Shown one piece after another: positions 17,910 through 25,893 of a stretch of DNA of 64,000 bases (the first letter of the stretch is position 1; every line of letters starts with the position of its first letter). The DNA is from JAVBSN01 sp031556525 (GTDB taxonomy: Bacteria; Bacillota; Clostridia; Lachnospirales; Lachnospiraceae), in assembly GCA_031556525.1 (NCBI GenBank), contig JAVBSS010000010.1, forward strand, positions 1-64,000. The letters are read 5' to 3'. A program made the translations under genes and the position numbers. A model generated the notes under the pieces. The model made no database searches, was not told the DNA's origin, and saw nothing but the letters and a program-made list of their open reading frames with translations.

Positions 17910-20300
17910 TTATAATTCAACAATTGTAACGCCGGCATCGCCTTCACCAAATTCACCTAGTCTATATGACTTAACACTCTTTTGCTTTTTGAGATAAGCA
18001 TGTACTGCATTTCTTAAGGCACCAGTTCCTTTTCCGTGAACTACTCTAACTTGAGTAAGATTAGAGATATAAGCATCATCAAGATACTTCTCTAATTCGG
18101 AAATTGCTTCGGCAGTAGTAAGCCCCAGCAGGTTAATCTCAGGTTTAATAGTAGCGGCTTTTACAAGGGCATTGCTGTTAGATGTTCTTGAATTAGAAAA
18201 CTTTTTGTATGTTTCTTTGCCACTAGTTGGATCTTCAGTTATCTCTAAGTCTTTAATATTAACAAGACTTTTCAAAATACCCATAGTTACATATAAGTCG
18301 CCTTTTTGGTTAGGTAGAGAATTAACAGTACCAGTAGTACCAAGCGTTAAGACCTTAACGGTATCGCCTAGATGAAAATCGCTAGCTTTGTGTTTGGCTG
18401 TTCTATTAGGTGCTTTATATTCTAACTCGCCACTAACTTTGTTAAGTTTTGTTCTAACCTTGCTACGTTCTTCTTCAAGGGTTTTGTTATTAGCTTTGTT
18501 AGGATTCTTAATCCATTTATTATATTTTCTAATAGTGTCATCTGCAAATTCTTTGGCTTCTTCTAGTATATCACGAGCTTCTTCTTTTGCTTGTCTAATA
18601 AGCTCGGCTTTCTTAGCATCTAAATCTTCTTGTTTAGAAGATAACTTGGTTTTCAGCTCTAACATCTCGGATTTGTATTTATCAATCTCAGCTTTTTCGG
18701 CTTCTACTTCTAATTTGCTTTTTTCTAATTCACTAATAAGAGTTTCAAAATCTATAGTGCTACTGTCTATCTGAGTTCTAGCATTATCTATTATATAGTC
18801 AGGTAATCCTAGTTTCTTAGAGATTGCAAATGCATTTGATTTACCAGGGATACCTATTAATAATTTATAAGTAGGTCTAAGTGAGGCAAGGTCGAATTCG
18901 CAACAAGCATTTTCAATACCATCAGTAGATAGTGCAAATGTTTTAAGTTCACTATAATGGGTAGTTGCCATACATCTTATGCTTTGTGAGTTAAGATGAT
19001 TAAGTATAGAAATAGCAAGTGCCGCTCCTTCAATAGGATCAGTACCACCACCAAGCTCATCAAATAATACAAGGGTAGTAGAATTAGCTTTCTCAAGTAT
19101 TGATACAATCTTAGTCATATGTGATGAAAATGTACTTAAGCTTTGCTCAATACTTTGCTCATCACCAATATCAGCAAATACATCAGTAAATACTGATAAT
19201 CTAGAACCTTCAAAAGCAGGAATGTGAAGACCAGATTGTCCCATTAGTGTAAATAAACCTAGAGTCTTTAGAGAAACTGTCTTACCACCTGTGTTAGGAC
19301 CAGTAATAATAAGCATTGAATATTCTTCACCCAAACGGATATCAATAGGCACAACAGAATGTTTCTCTAATAATGGATGGCGACCTTGTTTGATATTTAC
19401 TATGCCATCAGTATTAAATATGGGTTCGCTTCCGTTATATGATTTGGCAAAACCTGCTCTTGCAAATATAAAATCTAGATTAGTAAGTATAGCAACATTT
19501 GACCTTATAGTGTCTAGTTCAAATGATACTTGATTACTTAAATCAGTTAGTATCTTATCTATTTCAATTAATTCTTTGTTCTCTAATTCTTTAAGTTCAT
19601 TATTAAGGTTAACTACAGCCATTGGTTCAATAAATACTGTTGAACCAGAAGAAGACTGGTCGTGAATCATACCAGGGAAAAGTCCTTTGTATTCTTGTTT
19701 AACGGGAATACAATATCTTCCGTTACGCATTGTTACAATTGCATCTTGTAACATAGCTCTATTATTTTGAGAATTAACAACAGAGATAAGTTGGTTATGA
19801 ATCTTATCATTTGTAAGTTTAATTGTTTTTCTAATATCTTTTAAAGTTCTTGATGCATCATCAGCGATTTCTTCCTCTGAAAGTATACATCTTCTAATCT
19901 CTCTAAGTAGTGATTCTAAGGGAATAAGTTCAGCAAAGCTACCATCAAGAGTATCTGGTACATGTTCCTCACTAAGATTTTCACCATATTGTTTTACAGA
20001 ACCAGCAGTTGCTAAAACTCTTGCTATATCTAATAATTCAGTAGTAGTAAGTGAAGCTTCAACTTCAAGACGTTTTAGTGAAGCACCAATATCGGTTAAT
20101 CCCATAAATGAAACACTACCATGTTTGTATATACGGCTTAGAGCATCTCTAGTCTCTTCTTGCATAGATGTAATTTCTGTAATGTTTGTATTTGGAGAAA
20201 GTGAATGACAAAGAGCCTTGCCCATTGGTGAAGAAGCAAAGCCTGTAAGCATATCTATTATTTTATTGTATTCTAATATTTTAAGTGACCTGTTGTCCAT
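17910..20300 (-). CDS. mutS2: MutS2 endonuclease/ribosome-rescue ATPase
   Basis: 796 residues, normal length. A MutS core domain at about 1-300 is followed by the ABC ATPase with Walker A GPNTGGKTVSLK, signature and Walker B LVLFDELGGGTDP. Then come a long coiled coil (about 510-620), a KOW-like segment and the Smr nuclease domain (LLGLTTAEA near 725, HGKGTGALR near 765). MutS2 suppresses recombination in some bacteria and splits collided ribosomes in Bacillus. It lacks the mismatch recognition domain of MutS1. Confidence 0.95.
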   Translation of the reverse strand: MDNRSLKILEYNKIIDMLTGFASSPMGKALCHSLSPNTNITEITSMQEETRDALSRIYKHGSVSFMGLTDIGASLKRLEVEASLTTTELLDIARVLATAGSVKQYGENLSEEHVPDTLDGSFAELIPLESLLREIRRCILSEEEIADDASRTLKDIRKTIKLTNDKIHNQLISVVNSQNNRAMLQDAIVTMRNGRYCIPVKQEYKGLFPGMIHDQSSSGSTVFIEPMAVVNLNNELKELENKELIEIDKILTDLSNQVSFELDTIRSNVAILTNLDFIFARAGFAKSYNGSEPIFNTDGIVNIKQGRHPLLEKHSVVPIDIRLGEEYSMLIITGPNTGGKTVSLKTLGLFTLMGQSGLHIPAFEGSRLSVFTDVFADIGDEQSIEQSLSTFSSHMTKIVSILEKANSTTLVLFDELGGGTDPIEGAALAISILNHLNSQSIRCMATTHYSELKTFALSTDGIENACCEFDLASLRPTYKLLIGIPGKSNAFAISKKLGLPDYIIDNARTQIDSSTIDFETLISELEKSKLEVEAEKAEIDKYKSEMLELKTKLSSKQEDLDAKKAELIRQAKEEARDILEEAKEFADDTIRKYNKWIKNPNKANNKTLEEERSKVRTKLNKVSGELEYKAPNRTAKHKASDFHLGDTVKVLTLGTTGTVNSLPNQKGDLYVTMGILKSLVNIKDLEITEDPTSGKETYKKFSNSRTSNSNALVKAATIKPEINLLGLTTAEAISELEKYLDDAYISNLTQVRVVHGKGTGALRNAVHAYLKKQKSVKSYRLGEFGEGDAGVTIVEL

Positions 20301-20512
20301 AAGTACTGCCTTTCTAAAGTGGGTCTATATAAGTGAATGTATATAATTTTATTATTGCACATAATTAACTATATTATATAGCATTTTGGTAAAAGTATAA
20401 AGGGGGATTTGTAGGAGTTTGCAAGATAATGAAGTGGATAAATATAAGATTATGTAATATAATTGAAATGTATTTTGAAGGTATAATTTTTATAAATACT
20501 TAGGAGGTCTTT

Positions 20513-21370
20513 ATGAGGGTATTAGTATTAGGTGGAACAAGATTTTTCGGAGTACATTTAGTAAAAGAATTAATTGCTAAGGGTTATGATGTTACAATTG
20601 CTACAAGAGGAATGACTGCAGATTCTTTTGGGGATTCAGTAGATAGAATTATTGTAGACCATACAGATTTTGAAGATATGAAAGCAAAGTTTAGTAATCT
20701 AGAATATGATGTTGTATTTGATGACCTTGCATATTGTTCAAATGATGTACGTTATGCATTAGAATCAATTAAATGTAGTAGATATATAATGGTATCTTCT
20801 ACGGCAGTATATGAATTGCACCCTAACACAGTAGAAGAAGATTACCTGCCTATTAATAAAGACCTTATATGGTGTGATAGGGCAGATTATTCTTATGATG
20901 AGATTAAGCGATTAGCAGAGAGCGCCTTAGTACATAAATATGCCAATCAGAATTCAGTAGCAGTTAGATTTCCATATGTTATAGGTGAAGATGATTATAC
21001 TGAAAGATTGAAATTCTATGTTGAACACACTATGAAGCAGATTCCTATGAATATAGATAATATTGATTTTCAGATGAGTTTTATCACTTCTGATGAAGCT
21101 GGAAAATTCTTAGTATTTCTAACAGAAAGTGATTATACAGGTTCAATTAATGGAGCATGTAGTGGAACAATTTCAATAAGAAATATTTTAGATTACGTTG
21201 AAAGTAAGACAGGTAAGAAAGCAGTAATTGATATTAATGGAGAAAATGCACCGTATAATGGTACCTGCGAATATTGGGTTAATACAGAGAAAGCAGAGAA
21301 TATAGGATATAGATTTGATGATATAGAAAATAGTATATATGAGTTAGTGGATTATTATATGGATTTATAA
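20513..21370 (+). CDS. NAD(P)-dependent epimerase/dehydratase-like protein
   Basis: 285 residues, extended short-chain dehydrogenase fold. The dinucleotide-binding motif is LGGTRFFGVHLV and the YxxxK pair is in DYSYDEIKRLAE. The C-terminal half is shorter than in sugar epimerases and resembles the RNA-binding-like/isoflavone reductase type common in clostridia. Substrate unknown. The RBS AGGAGG is ideal, and TATAAT at 20482-20487 is a likely -10. Confidence 0.85.
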   Translation: MRVLVLGGTRFFGVHLVKELIAKGYDVTIATRGMTADSFGDSVDRIIVDHTDFEDMKAKFSNLEYDVVFDDLAYCSNDVRYALESIKCSRYIMVSSTAVYELHPNTVEEDYLPINKDLIWCDRADYSYDEIKRLAESALVHKYANQNSVAVRFPYVIGEDDYTERLKFYVEHTMKQIPMNIDNIDFQMSFITSDEAGKFLVFLTESDYTGSINGACSGTISIRNILDYVESKTGKKAVIDINGENAPYNGTCEYWVNTEKAENIGYRFDDIENSIYELVDYYMDL

Positions 21371-21394
21371 ATAATTATATGAGAGGGTAAGATT

Positions 21395-21484
21395 ATGTTA
21401 TGTAAAAAGGTGATTAATTTAATTGATGTAACCTGTACAAGGTCTAATGAAATGACGAGTTTTGTACAGGTTAATAAAAAATAA
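21395..21484 (+). CDS. 29-residue leader peptide upstream of the MFS gene
   Basis: A short ORF with GAGAGGG before its ATG begins MLCKKVINL and ends TSFVQVNKK. It ends 62 bp before the transporter gene and its coding region contains all of a long hairpin. This is the layout of translational attenuators that control antibiotic-resistance genes. The C-terminal SFVQVNKK reminds me of tet(M)-type leader peptides; this is from memory and unverified. Confidence 0.5.
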   Translation: MLCKKVINLIDVTCTRSNEMTSFVQVNKK

Positions 21485-21490
21485 CTCGTC
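21429..21490 (+). promoter_or_regulatory. Pseudoknot-like RNA fold in the MFS leader
   Basis: A perfect 12-bp stem pairs 21429-21440 with 21462-21473. The eight bases just 5' of its right arm (21454-21461, GACGAGTT) pair perfectly with 21483-21490 (AACTCGTC). The two stems cross, giving H-type pseudoknot geometry with an A-rich third loop (21474-21482). A translating ribosome on the leader ORF would melt the first stem. The element lies between the leader ORF start and the transporter RBS at 21533-21537. Confidence 0.6.
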
Positions 21491-21546
21491 TTCACATTGG
21501 ATTTTGTACTTATAGGAAATAATAAAAACTATAGGAGATTAATTCA

Positions 21547-22854
21547 ATGGAAAATAAAAAATTTACACAATTTATATTGTTTTGGTTAAGTCAATCAGCA
21601 TCTCAATTAGGTAGTGCTATGACTAGTTATGCTTTAATTATATGGGCATATAGTAAAACGGCTTCAGCTATGAGTGTGTCTTTAATGACATTTTTTAACT
21701 TCTTACCTTATGTGTTGGTAAGTATATTTGCAGGAACAATAATTGATAGGCATAGTAAAAAGAAGATTATGCTTATAGCAGATAGTATCGCTGCAATTTG
21801 TTCAGTGGTTGTATTAGTATTGGTATGGACAAATAACTTGCAAATATATCACATATATATTGTAAATGGAGTTATAGGATTTATGAATTCTTTTCAATCA
21901 CCAGCAGAGTCTGTGACAATAGGAATCCTAACGCCAAAAGATAAGATAGCTAAGGCAAGTGGTATGGAATCATTTTCATCAAATCTTATTATGGTATTGT
22001 CACCAGTAATAGCAACAGCTTTATTAGCTTTTGGAGGATTAACATTTGTAATAGTAATAGATTTAATAACATTTACATTTGCATTTATCATGCTATGCTT
22101 CTTTATTAAGATAATAGAGAAACCAAAAGAGAGTACTGATAAGGGAGCATTTTACGGAATAAAAGATGGAATGAAATTTCTAAACAACAATAGAGGCATA
22201 TGGAATATTATTCTTACCATGGCTATTATTAATTTCTTTGCAAGGATAGCATATGAAAATATTTTGTCACCAATGTTACTAGCAAGAAGCGGGGGAAGTA
22301 CCTTTGTTTTAGGAATAGTCAATTCGACTTTGGGAATAGGTGGAGTTATTGGTGGATTGATTATTTCATTAATAAACTTTAAGAAGAATCCTGTTAAAAT
22401 GATATATTTACCAGCGGCTATTTCATTTTTATTTGGAGATTTATTAATGGGAATAGGTAGGAATGGATGTATATGGTGTATAGCGGGATTTATGGCAAGC
22501 TTGTTAATACCATTTATTAATGCAGGTCAGAATGTTATAATGTACCGTGAAATACCTAAGGATTTGCAAGGAAGAGTATTTTCGGTTAGAAATGCAGTAC
22601 AGTATAGTACAATACCTATTGCAATTTTATTAGGTGGATTTATTGCTGATTATATTTTCGAGCCATTTATGATAAGTGGGTCAGAAGTAGCCCGATTCTG
22701 TAGCTATATTGTAGGTAGTGGTACAGGAAGTGGAATGGCACTTATGTTTATATGCACAGGCATAGGTGGATTTACGGCAAGTGTTGTAGGATATTATCAA
22801 AAAGATATAAGGTTGTTAAAGCTTAAATATGAAAAAACAGATGACATTAATTGA
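21547..22854 (+). CDS. MFS efflux transporter (drug exporter-like)
   Basis: 435 residues with about 12 membrane segments. The motif A loop after TM2 is AGTIIDRHSKKKIMLIAD. The overall pattern matches the MefA/EntS-like branch of the major facilitator superfamily, often macrolide or siderophore exporters, which act by proton antiport in the cytoplasmic membrane. AGGAG lies at the correct distance from ATG 21547. The leader peptide and RNA fold upstream suggest induction by a translation inhibitor. The substrate is inference. Confidence 0.88.
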   Translation: MENKKFTQFILFWLSQSASQLGSAMTSYALIIWAYSKTASAMSVSLMTFFNFLPYVLVSIFAGTIIDRHSKKKIMLIADSIAAICSVVVLVLVWTNNLQIYHIYIVNGVIGFMNSFQSPAESVTIGILTPKDKIAKASGMESFSSNLIMVLSPVIATALLAFGGLTFVIVIDLITFTFAFIMLCFFIKIIEKPKESTDKGAFYGIKDGMKFLNNNRGIWNIILTMAIINFFARIAYENILSPMLLARSGGSTFVLGIVNSTLGIGGVIGGLIISLINFKKNPVKMIYLPAAISFLFGDLLMGIGRNGCIWCIAGFMASLLIPFINAGQNVIMYREIPKDLQGRVFSVRNAVQYSTIPIAILLGGFIADYIFEPFMISGSEVARFCSYIVGSGTGSGMALMFICTGIGGFTASVVGYYQKDIRLLKLKYEKTDDIN

Positions 22855-22888
22855 TATTATGTTGTTGGTTTTAATTTTTTAGTGAATA

Positions 22889-22897
22889 TGGTATAAT
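22889..22897 (+). promoter_or_regulatory. Extended -10 promoter for yhaM
   Basis: TGGTATAAT gives an extended -10 (TGnTATAAT) 35 bp before the yhaM start. No good -35 is seen, which is common with extended -10 sites. Confidence 0.55.
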
Positions 22898-22931
22898 CGC
22901 TAATATATTATATAAATGAAGGGACTACATA

Positions 22932-23873
22932 ATGAGATATATAGATGAATTAATGGAAGGCGATATGATATCGTCAGTATATTTATGCAAGAGCAAAGTT
23001 ATAGCAACTGCAAAGAATGGCAAGAGCTATTATTCTATGCAAATTCAAGATAAGACAGGAATGGTAGATGCAAAGATATGGGATCTCAATAATGGAATAG
23101 GACATTTTGAGGCAATGGATTATATTCATGTAGATGCACAGATTACAAGTTTTAATGGTGCATTACAGATGAATGTAAAGAGAGTAAGAGTTGCTCAAGA
23201 GGGTGAATATATACCAAGCGACTATATGCCTTGTTCGAAAAAAGATATAAAAGAGATGTATGATCAATTATTGGCGGTAATAAAGGATGTTAAAGAACCG
23301 CATTTAAAGATATTATTAGATCGTTTCTTTGTTGAAGATAAGGAATTAATAAAGGAATTTAAGAATCATTCAGCAGCAAAATCTATTCATCATGGTTTTG
23401 TAGGAGGATTGCTAGAACATTCTCTAGGTGTAGCTAATTTGTGTGTATATTTTTCAGCTGCATATCCTACTATTAATAAGGATTTACTAGTAACAGCCGC
23501 TATACTTCATGATATAGGTAAGATATATGAATTGTCTAATTTTCCTCAAAATGACTACACAGATGAAGGTCAATTGATTGGTCATATAGTAATGGGAACA
23601 ATGATGATTGATGAAGTAATTAAGCAAATAGATGGCTTTCCAACAAAGCTTGGTAATGAACTTAAACATTGTATATTATCACATCATGGGGAATTAGAGT
23701 ATGGTTCACCGAAAAAACCTGCACTTTTGGAAGCATTAGTACTATCGGCAGCAGATAATGCAGATGCCAAGATTCAAAGTTTTATTGAAGCTTTAGGAGA
23801 TGTTGAAGGAACAGATGAATGGACAAAATATCAGAGAATATTTGATAGCCCAATTAGAACAACAACATTATAG
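22932..23873 (+). CDS. yhaM: 3'-5' exoribonuclease YhaM
   Basis: 313 residues with an N-terminal OB fold (about 10-95, TGMVDAKIWDL) that binds nucleic acid and a C-terminal HD phosphohydrolase domain (about 160-290) with H...HD...H (LLEHSLGVANL, AAILHDIGKI, LSHHGELEYG). This is the YhaM/CBF1 arrangement of Firmicutes, which trims RNA or DNA 3' ends. GAAGGG precedes the ATG. It is followed by an intrinsic terminator. Confidence 0.93.
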   Translation: MRYIDELMEGDMISSVYLCKSKVIATAKNGKSYYSMQIQDKTGMVDAKIWDLNNGIGHFEAMDYIHVDAQITSFNGALQMNVKRVRVAQEGEYIPSDYMPCSKKDIKEMYDQLLAVIKDVKEPHLKILLDRFFVEDKELIKEFKNHSAAKSIHHGFVGGLLEHSLGVANLCVYFSAAYPTINKDLLVTAAILHDIGKIYELSNFPQNDYTDEGQLIGHIVMGTMMIDEVIKQIDGFPTKLGNELKHCILSHHGELEYGSPKKPALLEALVLSAADNADAKIQSFIEALGDVEGTDEWTKYQRIFDSPIRTTTL

Positions 23874-23882
23874 AAAATATAG

Positions 23883-23927
23883 GCACTTCTATTTGAATAT
23901 ATACATTTCAACTAGAAGTGCTTTTTT
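23883..23927 (+). terminator. Intrinsic terminator after yhaM
   Basis: GCACTTCTA (23883-23891) pairs with TAGAAGTGC (23913-23921), followed by six T. The T-run merges into the RBS of the next gene (GGAGG at 23928-23932). Confidence 0.85.
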
Positions 23928-23936
23928 GGAGGTAGC

Positions 23937-25313
23937 ATGCTAGAAAAAAATAAAGAATATGTAATAGGTATTGAAGACATAGGAACTGATGGTGAAGGAA
24001 TTGGAAGAATAGATGGTATTGCTGTATTTGTTAAAGATACAGTAATGGGTGATAAGGCTAAGATTAAGATAATTAAGGCTAAAAAAAATTATGCTTATGG
24101 AAGATTAATGAACATAATCGAGGCATCGCCATATAGAGTAGAGCCAGTCTGTCCAAATGCTAATAGATGCGGTGGCTGTACTATTCAACATATTGATTAC
24201 AAAAAGCAATTAGATTATAAATGGAATAAGGTTAAGAATTGTTTAGAGCGAATAGGTGGATTAAACGACATTGAGGATAAAATGGAGCCTATATACGGAA
24301 TGAATAATCCTTATCACTATAGAAATAAAGCACAATTTCCTATAGCAAGAGATAAAGATGGCAAGGTTAACATAGGATTTTATGCTAGCAGAACACACTC
24401 AATTGTAGATACAGAATCTTGTTACATACAGGCCGAGATAAATGATGAAATTATAAGAAGAGTTAGAGCATTTATAGAAGATAATAACATATCAACTTAC
24501 GATGAAGAAACTCATAAAGGTATAGTTAGACATGTGCTTACAAGAGTAGGATTTGTAACTGGTGAAATAATGGTATGCCTAGTTATAAATGGTGGCAAAT
24601 TGCCTAATAGTGATAAGTTTGTAGAGAGCCTAGCTGATATCCCTAACATGACTAGTATAAGTATAAATATTAATAGAGACAGAACTAATAAAATATTAGG
24701 CAACAAATGTATTACTCTATGGGGACAAGATTATATTACTGACTATATAGATGATGTTAAATATCAGATATCACCACTATCATTTTATCAAGTAAATCCA
24801 ACGCAAACTAAAGTGTTATATAACAAAGCACTTGAGTATGCGGATTTAAATGGTGATGAGATTGTGTGGGATATGTATTGTGGAATAGGAACAATTTCAT
24901 TATTCTTAGCAAAGAAAGCTAAGAAAGTATATGGAGTTGAGATTATACCAGAAGCAATTGACGATGCAAGAAATAATGCAAAGATTAATAATATAGATAA
25001 TGTGGAATTCTTTGTTGGCAAGGCAGAAGAAGTAGTGCCTAAGCAATATGAGAAAGACATGGAAAATAAAAAAGCCTCAGTAGTAGTGGTAGACCCACCA
25101 AGAAAAGGTTGTGACAAAGTATTGTTAGATACATTGGTGGAGATGGCACCTAAGAGAATAGTATATGTAAGCTGTGACCCTGCAACTTTGGCTAGAGATG
25201 TGAAGATATTGGGCGAGAGTGGATATGAGGTTAGGAAGGTAGCGGTTGTGGATCAATTTGGACATAGTGGGCATGTGGAGTGTGTCTGTCTGCTAACCCA
25301 AACCGACCGCTAA
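23937..25313 (+). CDS. rlmCD: 23S rRNA (uracil-5-)-methyltransferase, RlmCD/RumA family
   Basis: 458 residues. An N-terminal TRAM domain (about 1-60) is followed by the [4Fe-4S] cysteine cluster CPNANRCGGC, and the SAM-dependent methyltransferase core with WDMYCGIGTISLFLA and the catalytic VSCDPATLARD. In Gram-positives one such enzyme modifies both U747 and U1939. The 3' end of this gene is a known integration target for conjugative elements in Firmicutes, and here the sequence turns accessory immediately downstream. The C-terminal tail after HVEC (VCLLTQTDR) may be element-derived. Confidence 0.93.
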   Translation: MLEKNKEYVIGIEDIGTDGEGIGRIDGIAVFVKDTVMGDKAKIKIIKAKKNYAYGRLMNIIEASPYRVEPVCPNANRCGGCTIQHIDYKKQLDYKWNKVKNCLERIGGLNDIEDKMEPIYGMNNPYHYRNKAQFPIARDKDGKVNIGFYASRTHSIVDTESCYIQAEINDEIIRRVRAFIEDNNISTYDEETHKGIVRHVLTRVGFVTGEIMVCLVINGGKLPNSDKFVESLADIPNMTSISININRDRTNKILGNKCITLWGQDYITDYIDDVKYQISPLSFYQVNPTQTKVLYNKALEYADLNGDEIVWDMYCGIGTISLFLAKKAKKVYGVEIIPEAIDDARNNAKINNIDNVEFFVGKAEEVVPKQYEKDMENKKASVVVVDPPRKGCDKVLLDTLVEMAPKRIVYVSCDPATLARDVKILGESGYEVRKVAVVDQFGHSGHVECVCLLTQTDR

Positions 25314-25337
25314 TAGTGGCTAGAAAGCCGATAGAAT

Positions 25338-25388
25338 GGGCATTTCTGAAATCAGCAAGAAAACTGAGATGCCCTCAATATATTTTTT
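25338..25388 (+). terminator. Probable terminator after rlmCD
   Basis: GGGCAT (25338-25343) pairs with ATGCCC (25369-25374) and a T-run follows after eight bases. The distance to the T-run makes it weaker than average. Confidence 0.5.
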
Positions 25389-25399
25389 GTCGTAATGAT

Positions 25400-25438
25400 A
25401 ACCCCTAAATCCACTCAAATAGAGTGTTTATAGGGGTT
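25400..25438. repeat. Interrupted inverted repeat at the start of the accessory island
   Basis: AACCCCTA (25400-25407) and TAGGGGTT (25431-25438) flank an inner CACTC/GAGTG pair. Further right, ATTGCTG and CAGCAAT form another inverted repeat (near 25474 and 25512) around short repeats of GTG/AGTG. The stretch 25314-25660 has no gene; it holds these repeats, a terminator and a promoter, and may be an element end. Confidence 0.4.
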
Positions 25439-25591
25439 GACCGATTGTTCGAGATACCCATTAGTGAGTGCATAGGATTGCTGAAATAGTGCGAGTGTAG
25501 AGTAGTGTAGACAGCAATTTTAGAGTCTGGGATAAACAATCTGATATAGTATTATAAACACATAAAACCACTATCAAACAGATATAAACCG

Positions 25592-25620
25592 TTGAAAACT
25601 TCACAAAAGCAATGTATAAT
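25592..25620 (+). promoter_or_regulatory. Promoter of the excisionase/hsd operon
   Basis: TTGAAA at 25592-25597, a 17-bp spacer and TATAAT at 25615-25620. It lies 41 bp upstream of the excisionase-like start codon and is the only good promoter before hsdM. Confidence 0.7.
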
Positions 25621-25660
25621 TATATTGGCAATATAAGCATAAAGCTTGGAGGTAATAACC

Positions 25661-25849
25661 GTGAGTGAAATTAAGGAAGAAAAATGGATAAATGTCGATG
25701 AAGCAGCAGAATATTTTGGTGTTAAGGCGGCTACTATCCGGGACTGGATTAAAAAAAATGCAGATTTTCCTGCGCAAAAAATCGGAAAATCATAGAAATT
25801 TAGATACTCAGAACTTGAAGAATGGGCTAAAAAACAAAACAACGATTAG
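25661..25849 (+). pseudogene. Excisionase/HTH DNA-binding protein gene with nonsense mutation
   Basis: GTG start with GGAGG eight bases upstream. The frame reads KWINVDEAAEYFGVKAATIRDW, a MerR-like helix-turn-helix of the excisionase family, then stops at TAG 25793-25795, residue 45. The same frame continues KFRYSELEEWAKKQNND to a second stop at 25847. In this family the interrupted position is normally Trp (GKSWKFRYSELEEW), so TGG to TAG is the simplest explanation. It is the first gene of the hsd operon. Readthrough or a sequencing error cannot be excluded. Confidence 0.75.
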
Positions 25850-25893
25850 TAAATATGAACTATAGTGAAAACTGAAATGGAGAATAAAGAGGT

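Noticed and set aside
21429..21490. preQ1-like riboswitch because of the pseudoknot and A-rich loop
   Set aside because: Stems are far longer than in preQ1-I and the gene is an exporter with a leader ORF; the conserved preQ1 core is absent.
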